64,000 nucleotides of DNA from Tetrahymena thermophila SB210 (Eukaryota; Ciliophora; Oligohymenophorea; Hymenostomatida; Tetrahymenidae). The stretch is taken from contig NW_002476163.1 in NCBI RefSeq assembly GCF_000189635.1, forward strand, positions 496,001 through 560,000. Direction: 5' to 3'. The position numbers and the translations under genes are program-made. The notes under the pieces are model-generated. The model ran no database searches, had not been told where the DNA came from, and was given only the letters and a program-made list of their open reading frames with translations. Of this stretch, positions 52,901 through 64,000 are shown one piece after another. Position 1 is the first letter of the stretch. The number at the start of each line of letters is the position of its first letter.

Positions 52901-55900
52901 GATTTTCTTTATTATCAGATTCCTACTAGCTGACATTATCTAATTTGATAGATTATTTTTTTAACTCTTCATCTAAAATTTCTCTTTTACATATCTCTCT
53001 TAATTCTTATCTTTTTAATGCTTTTTGCAATGAAAAATCAATTTCAATAGCATGTTTAAGTATAGCATTCACTTCAACTTCGTAACCTGTGTCATTTAAA
53101 ACTCTAGACAAATTTTCAGATATCATTTAACCAAATTAAGAGTATAAGACTTATGCTTCTGAGACTAAAGGATCTATATCCAACCCTAAATTTGAGTAGC
53201 TATCTATTATATTATTAAAGGAATCTAAGAAATCACTTGCTTAAGAAGTTGAGTAACTTCCCCATTCTCCTCCATTATTAAGCTAAGTGATAATTATTAT
53301 ATAAGTATTGTTAATTAATTAATTTAGAAGATTTATTGTTTCTGTTTGGCGGATATATTTAGGATTCTAACTATGCACCAAGCTTAAAAGAGTTCCAACC
53401 ATACTCAAACTGCTTGTTATAAAACTATCTAAAAATTCTATAAAGAGATTATGGAAATCATTAGCCTTCGCTCTTTAATTAATAAAAATCTATATATTTT
53501 CTTTTTTTAGTATTTTAAGTACAAATTATTGATAAGCTATTTGATCTTTTAATAGGATATCAATATTACTTATGTAGAATAACTTTGATTAATGATCTGC
53601 TTAGTTATCATTTTTATTTTTTTTCTTCTTTTTTAATTCTATTAGCTCTTCATCAGCCAATAGTCCAATCTAATGAGTATTACTCTTAATATTTCTGTTA
53701 ATTATTTTTATTACTATATTGAAATAAGCACTTTACTTAAAGAATTCTTCGAAAGTAATTTTGTCTTCATTTTCTAATATACTTTAAATTGAAGAGGAGG
53801 GATCATTGCATTAACTAATTAAATTAGAAGCAAGGTTATTAATAATATCTGGATAATATGGCTATTCAGAGCAATAAGTAATCAGTTTTTTAATGTAGGT
53901 AAAAGGTATTTATTCGAATATATCAATTTCATATTACTTACTATATTTATAAGTTCCTGATTAAAATATTTTAAATAATTTTCCTTTTTTAAAGAGATTC
54001 AGATACTCAATTGATTCTTCTTAGTTGCAACTTTTCAATAATTCATAGTTTTAGATACCAATAGACTAGCAAAATTATCTAAAATCATAAATTTTCATTA
54101 TTTAAGTTACAAGCTAGCAAACAACCTCTTATGAAAAAACATACTTGCATTATGCCAAGTCGTAGCTTTCGAAATGGCTAAATAATCCAAAACCAAATTA
54201 AATTAAATAAGAAAATCTTCTGCAGATAGCTATTTCTTCATAATCCTACTCGCATTTTATCTATGAAGAAATATGTTGGAGAATATTTCTTTATGTTCTT
54301 TCTAAAGGTAAACTTTTTATTTTTTTTGCTGCTTTTTATAGAGTTTCCATATTTTCTTTTAAGAATTAATCAAATATTTCTAAGTAAGCACTAACGTAAT
54401 TGCAGTTTTCTAGCTTATTTCCTGATTCATCGTAAAGTTCACAGGTTTTAATAGAAAAATAAGACATAAATGAATAATGAGAGATAATATTCCTATTCAT
54501 CAAACAAAAAGGAGAGATATTTTATAAATCATATTTGATCATTAACTAAAAGTTATCCTTAGTGATCTTAATTGGCTCTTTTTTTAAAAAAAATATTTAA
54601 TAGAGGAAAAAAAGTAAAAATAAATATCTATTGAAATAACTATTAATTTACATGAAATACTTATTTTAAAATAATAGTAATAATGTCCAAAAAATTAAAT
54701 GAGAGTCTAAGCAAGGAGATTGTTTTTTAACACCATAAAATTTTATAGGGCTCTAGATATGCTATAATTAGCAGGGTTATACTTATCATACTATTAGAGA
54801 ATCAATTTTTTGTCATTTTCATAGTATTATTTAAACTCAGTTTAAAAGAATTTTTCAAAATAAACAGTAAATTTTGTTTCTAAGGTAAAGCCAAAAGTGA
54901 TTTAATCAAAATACTACTATGTGAAGACATAAAATGACCATCTCATAAACAGTAATCCACACTCTTCATATTCGTTTTAATATTCAGGCTCTTTTTAGAG
55001 CCTTAGAGCTATTCTGTGAATTATCTCAAAGAAACAGCCCTAATTAGAAAATACTGAATTGCTCTAATCATTAATATACTTTATTTAAAAATAAAATAAT
55101 TATTTTATTTAATTAGGGTATATTTTAAATTACCCTCCTGTATATTTAAATTAATTTCAATGCTGTTTCTATTGAAAAAGCCTAATATTCACTTATCTAA
55201 GAAAATATGAAACCCATCGTCCTAATAAAAAAGTTTCCATATGGGCAGTCTATTTAAAAATTAAATTATTTTGAATTTAATGCAAGTGTTTAAATTAAAA
55301 ATGTTACTCTTTTCAACATAATGAAGATGTAAATAATTAACAAGGTTTTCCATCTTTGACTAAGCTACATCTTTATAAATCTAGTCACATATGGTGTGAT
55401 TTGCAAATCTAGTGTAGCTAAAAGTCTATTAAATGTTAAGTTTATCTAAAGTTTCGTTGCGGGTCTATAACTCAAATAGATGTATTAACAATTTTGTTAT
55501 CTTTACTTTTGTAAACTCTTTACCAACAAGACAAGAGGCTAATAGTAAATTATTGTAATCATTTTTATTAATAGCATTATCTATTATATATTCTTCAAAA
55601 AATTCTAATTGCTACTTAGCTTAAGACACGCTATCAATATTCTAATTATTTTCTTATTCTAGAATGTCGTAAACTGTTAAAAGGTTCTCATTATTGTATA
55701 TGACAACTTTTAATCCTTCAATTAAATCAAAAACATACTCTATTTCTGAAAGCTTATTGTAAGGCTTCAAAATATTATCAATAAATTTCTAAACAAACAT
55801 AAAATCTTTAGAATATTGAAAATGATTGCTACCATTACAATTAATGTTTGTAGATAATATCTCTGGGATAAAGAAATCGATAAAAAACTTCTCCTTATCT

Positions 55901-57650
55901 TTCAATGCTTCTGGCTTTATTGAGTATATAGAATGTATAATTACATATGACTAATCTTGATTGTAATTGCTAGAATAATCAAATTCGTATCCATCATAGT
56001 AGCTTTAGTGAGTAAAAAAAAATGCTAGTGTTAAATTTACAATGTCTTCAAAATTATCCTTTACTAAAGCTAATTTTTTATTTATTATTTCTTCCCACTT
56101 TGATGTTTAAATAAGTTCACTATTAATATCTTTAATCTTGCTTTATTTTAAATAGCTATTTATTATAAAATCAGTTTGGTCTTTCTCATCTTTCTTATTA
56201 ATCTTTTAGCGCCATTAATTTTAAAGATCAAACTTCCAGGATTTCAATGTTTATAGTGTCTACTCCTTATCAAAATATTCTGGTAAAAAATGACCTAAGG
56301 TAAGAAAAATATTATTTTCCTTCATAACCTTTAAGAAAATGTTTTGATGTAAAGAATAATTTTTGATAAGATTATAGATTTTATTAGTTTCACTAGACTC
56401 AAAGTAGTTAGTATTTTTGGTTAGAGAGTAAATATACTTCGAAGAAATATAATTGACTTTCCAGTTATGTGAATAAATTACTACTTCAAATAAATTATAT
56501 TTGGGTCTTATCAGTAATTCTTGCAAGATTGTCTAATATTTAAAAAAATATATAAATTATTTGATTTAAATAAACTTATTTTTAATTTTCTAAAATATTT
56601 TTTTAGCAAATCTAAGTTTTAACAAATTAGATCTGCTAAGTATTTATTTTTTAAATTTCTTATGATTGATTGATTCTATAAATTTATATTTAAACTATTA
56701 TAATATGAATCAATTCTATTTATAAAAATTAAATGCTAAATTCCTTTAGTAACGTGGAGAGCATATGCATAGTATTAAGACCTATCTTAATTATAAGTTA
56801 TTTTTTATGCTATAAAGTCTTGAAATTTTAAATCAATAAAACTATATTTTAATGATTTTTTCTGTGACATAACTTGCTTTTATAAAGAATAAAATCGTAA
56901 AAATCCTTACAGTGTCTGAGGAAGGAGAGTTTTTATATCTTTCTTTTGTAAATAGTATTTATATTTCTGAAAGCAAATTAACTTTATTGCAAATTTCTTC
57001 TTCGTACTTTGCTATATCTTTATATTCATTTCTATGAACACAATCTATAAAGTCTTTCACTGATTATTGAGCAAATTTTAATGCCCAATTTTATAATGTA
57101 CCTAATTCTATAATTTATTCAACAGTTTAGAAAAGGTATTTTCTATTTTATTTCATGCTAGTTGCCAATTCCTGTACTTTTTCAAATGTGATCTCCTAAT
57201 CGCTAATCCCAAAAGTCTCATTTCTTAAATTTATTTCCTATTGAATTTAATATAATATTTGAAAAAAGCCTATAAATGGATATTGAATTGCTAAAATGCA
57301 GTTAATGAGGATATCTGTTAAGTATAATTATCATACTACCTTTTGAAAAAATAAATTCCTATGCTAAATATAATTTTATCTTGAATTTTGCCTAAACTCC
57401 ATGATTTTCTTATCAGATTTTGATAACTTTTCGTGAAATTAAATGAAAATTAATTAACTTCTTAATAACTATTTTATTTCTAATAAAAAGGATATGAGTT
57501 TATTATTTAGTTCTGGCTTTCTACAAAAACTTGTTATTTAATTATTATTTTATCACATTTAGAGGTTTCCTATTCTGATAATGTTCCTTCCTTTTCTTAT
57601 ATTTGAACTTCTAATTTCAATAAATTCTATTATCTAGAAAATGTAAATTT
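43956..57650 (-). CDS. Giant HECT E3 ubiquitin ligase, HUWE1/Tom1/UPL1-like, multi-exon (5' end approximate)
   Basis: It transfers ubiquitin from E2 to a catalytic Cys and then to substrate. The C-terminal HECT domain is complete: GVDAGGLSREFYTIVL, HLLHFKYAGRLIAKSI, LTRSFLKQILGKELY, ELKPNGSHIEVNEENKKEYV, FQQGFYEVIP, and the active-site segment LPVAHTCSKEMELPFY (near 44130), ending EGVKGFYIG. Spacing of the LKPNG-EENKKEYV block matches the HUWE1/Tom1 subclass. Upstream, 56.5-52 kb reads as continuous helical, armadillo-like sequence (for example NIISHYSFMSYFSIKTCELY). About 51.7-50.0 kb encodes very acidic Ser/Asp/Glu tracts, as between the N-terminal ARM block and HECT in Tom1-type ligases. 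Small introns interrupt at about 46.04-46.25, 47.34-47.43, 48.11-48.25, 54.58-54.65, 55.08-55.13 and 56.54-56.91 kb, among others. At roughly 4,000 or more residues it is the largest gene here. Start codon and first exons (57.2-57.7 kb) are unresolved. Confidence 0.88.
50040..51720 (-). other. Acidic Ser/Asp/Glu-rich tract of the HECT ligase
   Basis: In the gene frame this stretch is dominated by Asp, Glu and Ser with short Lys clusters, for example EEQEEDDEEESESQENSEES and SSSSSEEEEEEDDD. Many SxxE/D sites would suit casein kinase 2. A Lys/Met-rich ORF at 50894-51250 on the same strand is the same DNA read in the wrong frame. Confidence 0.8.
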
Positions 57651-58862
57651 TGGAATAATTAAAAATAATATTTTAACTTTTAATACTTATTAAATCAAAA
57701 CATTGTATTTTGTTGCTATTTTTGAAATCTTTGTTTTATTAAATATATACAAACAAAAATAATTTTTTTCTTTTTAATAAGTTTAATAATTATTCAACAA
57801 AATATTATTGTTAAAATATTTTAAATTTCTGTTTTTCTAGATTAAATTGATATCAATATTTTAATATTTAATAAAAAATAATATTTTTATACTAATAATA
57901 TTCAGTTATTAAAAAAATTTTAACTTTATAGATTTGTAATAATAAAAAAATTCATTTAAATGAAAAATAATTGAAAAGATTTTAAATTTCAAATGCTATA
58001 TTTATTTATTATTATTTAGAATTACTAAAGTTGTTTTTTCAAAAATTCTTATATTTCTATTTAAATAATAAGTAAAATAATACTAAATAAATTTTTTTAA
58101 AATTATGAAAGATAAATTAATTTATATATTTTACTAATCCCTTGTGCGTTATTTTATTGTTCAAATATACTTCTTACTTTAGGTTCTAAAAAATAGGATT
58201 CGATAATGATATAAAATAATTTTTTATAAAAGAACCTAAATAACTAAAATATTACCATAATATTTTAAAAATAAATATTTAAAAAAATGAAATTTGATAA
58301 AAATATTAGGTAATATTTTCTATTTTATATCACAAAAAAGCATTTTTTTAAAATTTCATTTTGAAAAATAAAAAAATAACAAAAAATAATATAGAAACAT
58401 ATAAATTTTAGCAAAATGCTAAAAAATATTTGATTCTAGAAATTTTATTAAAAAACTATCTGATCTGAGTATAAGTTCTTAATCTCAAATATGCAAATAA
58501 GAGGGTTATAAATACTAACACAACAATTAAAAGCATAAAAAAACGTAATTTGATCTTTGGTTATTGAATTAGATTTTGCATAAAATATTTGCAAAATATA
58601 TAATTAATTCTTAACGTATTCATTCATAAATAAAATAAAAAATTCTTCTATAATTAAAATTTTTATTAAATTTTATTAAGCCAACATTAAATTTGATATA
58701 TGTTTAGCATTTTTAAAGTGTTTTTCTTATATCAACAAACTGTCGCCTTTATTTTTCAAGAACAATAAATTAAAAAGAAAAATTTTTTCCATCTAATAAT
58801 TATTTAAACAAAATAATAATTAGAAAACAATCTGCCTAATTTATTTTAATAAAAAAGAAGAA
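57651..58862. promoter_or_regulatory. Divergent intergenic region between HECT and TmcB-like genes
   Basis: About 1.2 kb of extremely AT-rich DNA between two genes that diverge. Both promoters and possibly the first HECT exon should lie here. No sustained coding frame or distinctive element is recognised. Confidence 0.4.
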
Positions 58863-61800
58863 ATGAATCTCTTATTAAAAGCTAAATAATTCTATATCTA
58901 AAACTCATAGACATTATTCAAAGAGTCAAGAAGGTCATTAGCATAGGCTTGTCTTACTATTTTGTTAGAGCACGCAATACATTTTACAGCTATTTTCTCT
59001 CCTAAATTTATTGAGAAGTAGAAGTAAATTGATCATAATTGCAGTTTTCTTGAATATGTTTCAATTCACTTGATATCTAGCTAATATAAAAATATACTTA
59101 CTCAAATATTTCTAGGAATTAATATATGTGCAATTTTATTAATTCAAGTTTATTTTATATCATATTTGATAAAGCCATACAAATAGAAGAAAGGATTTTT
59201 ATCTATACTTATAGTAAATTATAATCCATTTTTTACTATTCCTTTTTATATTATCTCTGCTAGCTAAATGAATATATTTAGCATACTAAACATAGTACTA
59301 ACAGCAGTACTATCATAATTCTGTGCTATTTAATGTAACAATGATTACAACTACAATAAGTCTGATTACTTATCTAAAATAGGAAATTCTTGGGATTAGC
59401 TTAAACCTCTTTTTATTTTAGCCTCTATATTTTCTTTAAGTTTTGTTGGTAATAACTTCTACTGCTTATTTACTTTTTCTTATTCGATCTTTAACAATCT
59501 TAATTACATCAATTATAATTTTTACTATAGCAAAGTAATCAACAAATTATTTTTCTTTGCAAATTTACTTGTGACATTTATCTCTTTGATAACTGCTATT
59601 TTAAGTATAGTATAAGTAAATTATTCAATATTGTTTCCCATGGTTATCATTCCTTGTCTAAGCTATAAGGTTGCGTAAATTACAGTGGAATACTTTTATT
59701 CAAAGATAATTACCAAAATTTAGTTTATTCTAGATAATAATTTGAGTGAAGCAAATAATTTACAAAGAGATAAGTTGATTGATTTTTATACAAGGTACTT
59801 AATTGATAGCTTAAAGGGTGATGAAAATAAGATTTTCTAAAGAGTGCATGAATAATCCTAAATATTTTTAACTTCTATAAAAGACCATAAATTAATTTAA
59901 CTCTAAAATTAAGAGAAAGATAGCAGCTTAGACAAGTTGAAAAACATTAATTTAGGTTAATTTATGTATAATGAAGATCAAAATGCATTTAACTCTCTTT
60001 AAGATCAAATAAAATATCTTAAATTAGCTTTAAAAGTGCAACAAAATGCTTCCCAAGAAAAATATTTGGAAAAAAACATTGAAAGAAATTCAATTAGAGA
60101 ACTTTTTTATATCCTAGAAATAGAATAAAATATTCCAAAACTCATGATAAAACTTTAACAATACATAAAATAACAAGGTAAATATCTGAGTATAGAAGAA
60201 TAATCGCTTATAGAATATATCTAGGATATAATTTAAAAAAAAAGTTAAAGCAAGAGCGAATAAAATTATTTATAAAAAGCTTTCTAATATGAAGAATAAA
60301 TAGAAAATTGCATTTGCTAAATGACACTTGTTATCAAATAAAGATTAAACTTTTTACAAAATATATCAAAAGATAATTTTGATTTACAAAAAATAATAAA
60401 AGAAGGGGTCTAATATCTTCAAATGAGAAGTGAAATTACATCATTACTTTTGTAGTTAAAAGTTGAAAATGATTAAAATAATGAATTTATTTTTCTTTAA
60501 AACATTTATCAAAATGCAATTTAAGTTGATCCAGACGATAAGAAATTTCTTCAAAAATAATTATTAAATATTTAATTAGATGCAAAATATTAACGCTCGA
60601 AAAGAATTGATATGTAATAAGCTTTTAAATCTTCTTATTTAATGATTGTTTCATTAGCGAATAATGAACTTGGGATTATTAAAAAAGTTTCAAGAAATGT
60701 CAAAAAATTAACTGGATACGACCAAGTTGATTTAATAGGTTAAAATATTAATATATAAATGCCATAATCAATTGCAATTCATCATAATTCTATTATTAGA
60801 GAATCTATAGAAAATGGGCATCTTACTTAGTTTTAAATGAACAAGGCACCATTAATATTAAGAGCAAAAAATAAATTTGGAATAAAATTTGAAATATCAT
60901 TTTAAATGTAACAACAATTGTAATATCAAGATCCTGTTAACTTAATTGGCTAAGTTAAAATACTTAACTAATTTACAAATAAATTCGCCTTAGTAGATGT
61001 TTCTCAACAAAAAGGACATAGAATAGATATCATATCAAAAGCTGCATGGTCAGAGCTCTTTTAAACTTACTTTTCAAATTTAAAAGAAGTTGAAAACACT
61101 CAAATTCACTAAATTATACCAACTCTTACCAATATTAAAGATTACCTTTTCAAAAGCAATATTAAAAAAATGGAAATTTAGACACTTGCTTTTATTCCTG
61201 CAGCTCATATTTAAAAGGAGTACTATTAAAAAAGATATATTGATAAATGTGATAAAATTATATCCAACGTTAAGAAAGGATATTTTAATTATGACTTTAA
61301 TGATGTCTACTTACTAGATATAAGCATAAAGTTCTACTCTAAAGAATCATTTTATTAAATTTTAAAGTTAAAATTTAAGTCTATAAACAAATTAGTAGAC
61401 TAAAATTTAATTGAAAGCGCAATTTTAACTGTGCTATAGCCATAATGGATAGAATTAGGATGCATGACAGAAAATCATCTCGAAGAATTTCATAGCAACC
61501 TTAAGGAAGATGTATAAAAATTAAAACCAAGGATTTCATAAATATCTGATACATAGAATTCATCTAAAATTTATGCAGATAACCCTACACAAATAAACAA
61601 TAAAACCCCATCTTTTAATAAATTTTAAAATAGTCTAAGCTGCTTTGATTAAAAACTGTATCCTCCAGAAGACAGTTTTAGAACCTGCTTACAAACAACA
61701 GATAGACATAGGAAAATTTCAGAAATTGATTAATTGTAGACACAAGCATCTCCAAATTGCGAAATTTTATGTGCAAGTCCACGCAGTGAAGCTCTTTAGG

Positions 61801-63968
61801 AAATCCTTTTATTAAATGAGCAAAAGTTGACTTCTGTTTCAAAAAAAAACAGTAAAGAATTAACCTTAGAACACCTTTTTAGTCCAACTCAAAGTAGATA
61901 CAGCTAAAAGATCAGCATGTCTGATATTCTTTTAAAATTTTGCAGCAATGAAAGAATATTAGGAAGAGACAAACAAATTTCTATCCAGAAAAGTAACATG
62001 AATATAAATTTAATATAGAAAAGCTAGTAATTTTAATCTGAAGAAGAAAGCGAAAAAGATTTTGAGAAAAGTGAAGGTGAGTCAGAAAAAGTTAATAAAG
62101 TTGCAGATTAGGGATCTATTAACAATAGCAACAAAAGTCAAGGTTCAGCCTTAAGCTAATTAAAAAAAACAGTGGTAAAAAAGCTTCTTTAAAAGAAATC
62201 TATAAAGAAAGTACAAATGTTAGCATTTTATATGATAATCTCCTTTTTGCTAATATTTATTACAGTAGTTGTCACACATTTTGACCTTTAATCTAAAATT
62301 TCTCATTAATAGATTTCTTTTGATTTCTCTTCTTGGCAGGATATTTACTAAACATATCTTCTATAAGGATTAAACTGCTATTAAATTTATTAATTAATTT
62401 CACTTTAATAATATACATTCTCTAAATACCCAGCTGCTTAAGATTTACAACTTCAATTAGCTTAGGATATTTAAAATATATATTCTAATTAAAAGGCTAA
62501 CATTATTAATTTAATGGATTAAGATATTAACTAAGTTTTTGTTAAATAAGAGCTAGTTAATACTTAAATAGATTTTGTGTACCTTACACCTACTTTCAAG
62601 AATATAACTACTTAGACAAGTTTTTTTAACTCATTAATAGTATTAATGAATTTTGTTCCATCATTATTCATGTAAAATTAGTATGGGCTCATTAAAGAAC
62701 TTGAGCTAATGGTAAATGCTGGGGCTATATAAAATTCTTTGACTAAAGTAAGTAATGAGCAAGGAGGCTAAGAATAAAAATTAAATAATGATATCAAACA
62801 ATCCTCATCTCTTACTTTAATATTAGTATCCGTGATTACAGCAATTATGGCTGTATTTATTATACCATTTTATTATGTTTTTCAAAGAAAGTAAGAAAAA
62901 GTGTTGAGGTATTTTGCAACTATTGAACCTGAAAGTATTGCAGAGATGTCCGAAAAGTTATATAAAATTTTAGAAAACCTTGTCAAAAAAAAGAAAATTT
63001 TTGACAACAAAAATGAAAAGGAAGAACATATAAGCCATCATTAAATTAAATAAAATATTAAAAAATAAAAAAAACACATTTCTACATCATCACTTCCTAA
63101 ATTTAATCTAAAAATAACATTTTATGCTTTTTTGCTTTTAGCTACAATATCTGTGTAGCCAATAGTCAACTATTTCTTAACAAATCTATAAGTAGATCAG
63201 CAAACATAAATTTAATCCTTTGTAATAAAATTGTATTAGTTAAAGGAGTTCATGTATTCAGTTTACTATACCCTTTCAATATACTCAGCAAAGGTAGCTA
63301 ACCCTTATGTAACTCTAATCCCTTCTGAATAAATATAGCAATATTTTTTAGGTTATGTCGTTCAAGCTAATTAATTTGGTAGTTAGTTTGTCAGTGATTT
63401 AGGATATATACAAAGCGGTTAAATATTTCATGATAGCAATACTTTAAAATCTGCCAGTATTATATTATCTGGAGATATTTGCCAGTATCTAAAAATTAGT
63501 TCGAATTACACATTAACTTATGATTAATGCTCTACAGTTTACAATGGAGCTTATAGCAAAGGTCTTATAAATGCATACTCAGTTTTCATGTTAAAGAGAT
63601 AAGGGATGTATGAAATTTGCAGCAAACCCTAAGACGATTCTACATTTTCATACATAGATAAATACTTTTTAGAAAACTCCCCTATAGAAGATAGTATTTT
63701 TTTTTATATATTCGAAGAATCAATAACAGAATTATAAAATTTAGTAAAGTATTAGAATAGTCTCTTCAAGCAAACTGTTGATTACACTTAGATTTCTTTA
63801 TTCATATTTGAAGTTTGCCTTTTAACACTATTACTACCTATAGTTGTAATACCATTTTTTAATTACATTAATAATAGAGTAAATACAGTCATGCAGATGT
63901 TTTCGATATTGTAAATAAAATACATTCTCGAAAATACTTATTTGATGCATTTTATAAAATAATATTGA
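58863..63968 (+). CDS. Multi-pass membrane protein with PAS domain, TmcB (tiny macrocysts)-like, 1,701 aa
   Basis: One exon of 1,702 codons with TGA, open only in code 6. Three parts are visible. Residues about 75-290 hold several membrane segments (IFLGINICAILLIQVYFIS, LFILASIFSLSFVG, FFANLLVTFISLITAILS). A helical linker leads to a PAS domain at about 595-705 (NNELGIIKKVSRNVKKLTGY, DLIGQNINIQMP, AIHHNSIIRESIENG), whose wording fits the PAS of the TmcB/TmcC proteins of Dictyostelium and many ciliate S-box membrane proteins. A charged Ser-rich cytoplasmic stretch follows (900-1115). The C-terminal half has further membrane helices flanking extracytoplasmic loops (MLAFYMIISFLLIFITVVV, LTLILVSVITAIMAVFII, KITFYAFLLLATISV, FEVCLLTLLLPIVVI). 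A membrane sensor or channel-related role is inferred from the family. It could begin further upstream if a 5' exon exists. Confidence 0.85.
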
Positions 63969-63984
63969 TTGATTGATTGATTGA
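63965..63984. repeat. TTGA tetranucleotide microsatellite
   Basis: Five TTGA units, beginning one base before and running through the TGA stop of the TmcB-like gene. Confidence 0.8.
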
Positions 63985-64000
63985 TCTATTCAGTACTTTT

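Overview
The window is macronuclear-type DNA from a ciliate, most likely Tetrahymena (possibly T. thermophila). It is very AT-rich. Long coding stretches appear only when TAA and TAG are read as glutamine and TGA is the sole stop (ciliate nuclear code). Introns are small to medium GT-AG introns, many of them about 45-120 nt, with some of several hundred nt. They are much longer than the ~25-nt introns of Paramecium. I see no telomeric G4T2 repeats, rRNA, convincing tRNA, CRISPR array or bacterial-type mobile element. ORFs called with the standard code are mostly fragments or shadows here. Coordinates below come from hand translation in code 6.

Layout, left to right. 0.2-3.8 kb (-): leucine-rich-repeat protein. 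5.1-5.9 kb (-): NPSN-type Qb-SNARE. 6.5-7.0 kb (+): small secreted protein of unknown function. 7.6-11.8 kb (+): 1,032-aa Q/N-rich prion-like protein with a 1,015-nt intron. 11.8-13.8 kb: gene-poor gap. 13.8-15.8 kb (-): mitochondrial-type tyrosyl-tRNA synthetase. 16.6-17.8 and 19.0-20.1 kb (-): tandem pair of secreted pepsin-like proteins without catalytic DTG motifs, inside a segmental duplication. 20.9-24.0 kb (-): membrane protein with a PAS-like region and a degenerate histidine-kinase module. 25.1-29.1 kb (+): kinesin-8. 29.9-32.7 kb (+): LRR gene in which seven consecutive 30-residue repeats each occupy one 90-nt exon. 33.6-35.8 kb (+): Rab escort protein. 36.1-37.6 kb (+): protein with a Cys/His cluster and coiled coil. 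38.2-43.2 kb (-): kinesin-12/KIF15-like motor. 44.0-57.6 kb (-): giant HUWE1/Tom1/UPL1-like HECT ubiquitin ligase. 58.9-64.0 kb (+): 1,701-aa multi-pass PAS protein related to the TmcB (tiny macrocysts) family.

The genes do not form an operon or pathway. They are independent eukaryotic units serving membrane traffic (SNARE, Rab escort protein), microtubule motors (two kinesins), ubiquitination, mitochondrial translation and membrane sensing (two PAS proteins). The most unusual items are the one-repeat-per-exon LRR array, the duplicated pseudo-aspartic proteases, the degenerate histidine kinase whose two dimerisation helices appear split by an Asn/Gln-rich insertion, and the Q/N-rich protein whose glutamine runs are written in mixed TAA/TAG/CAA codons.
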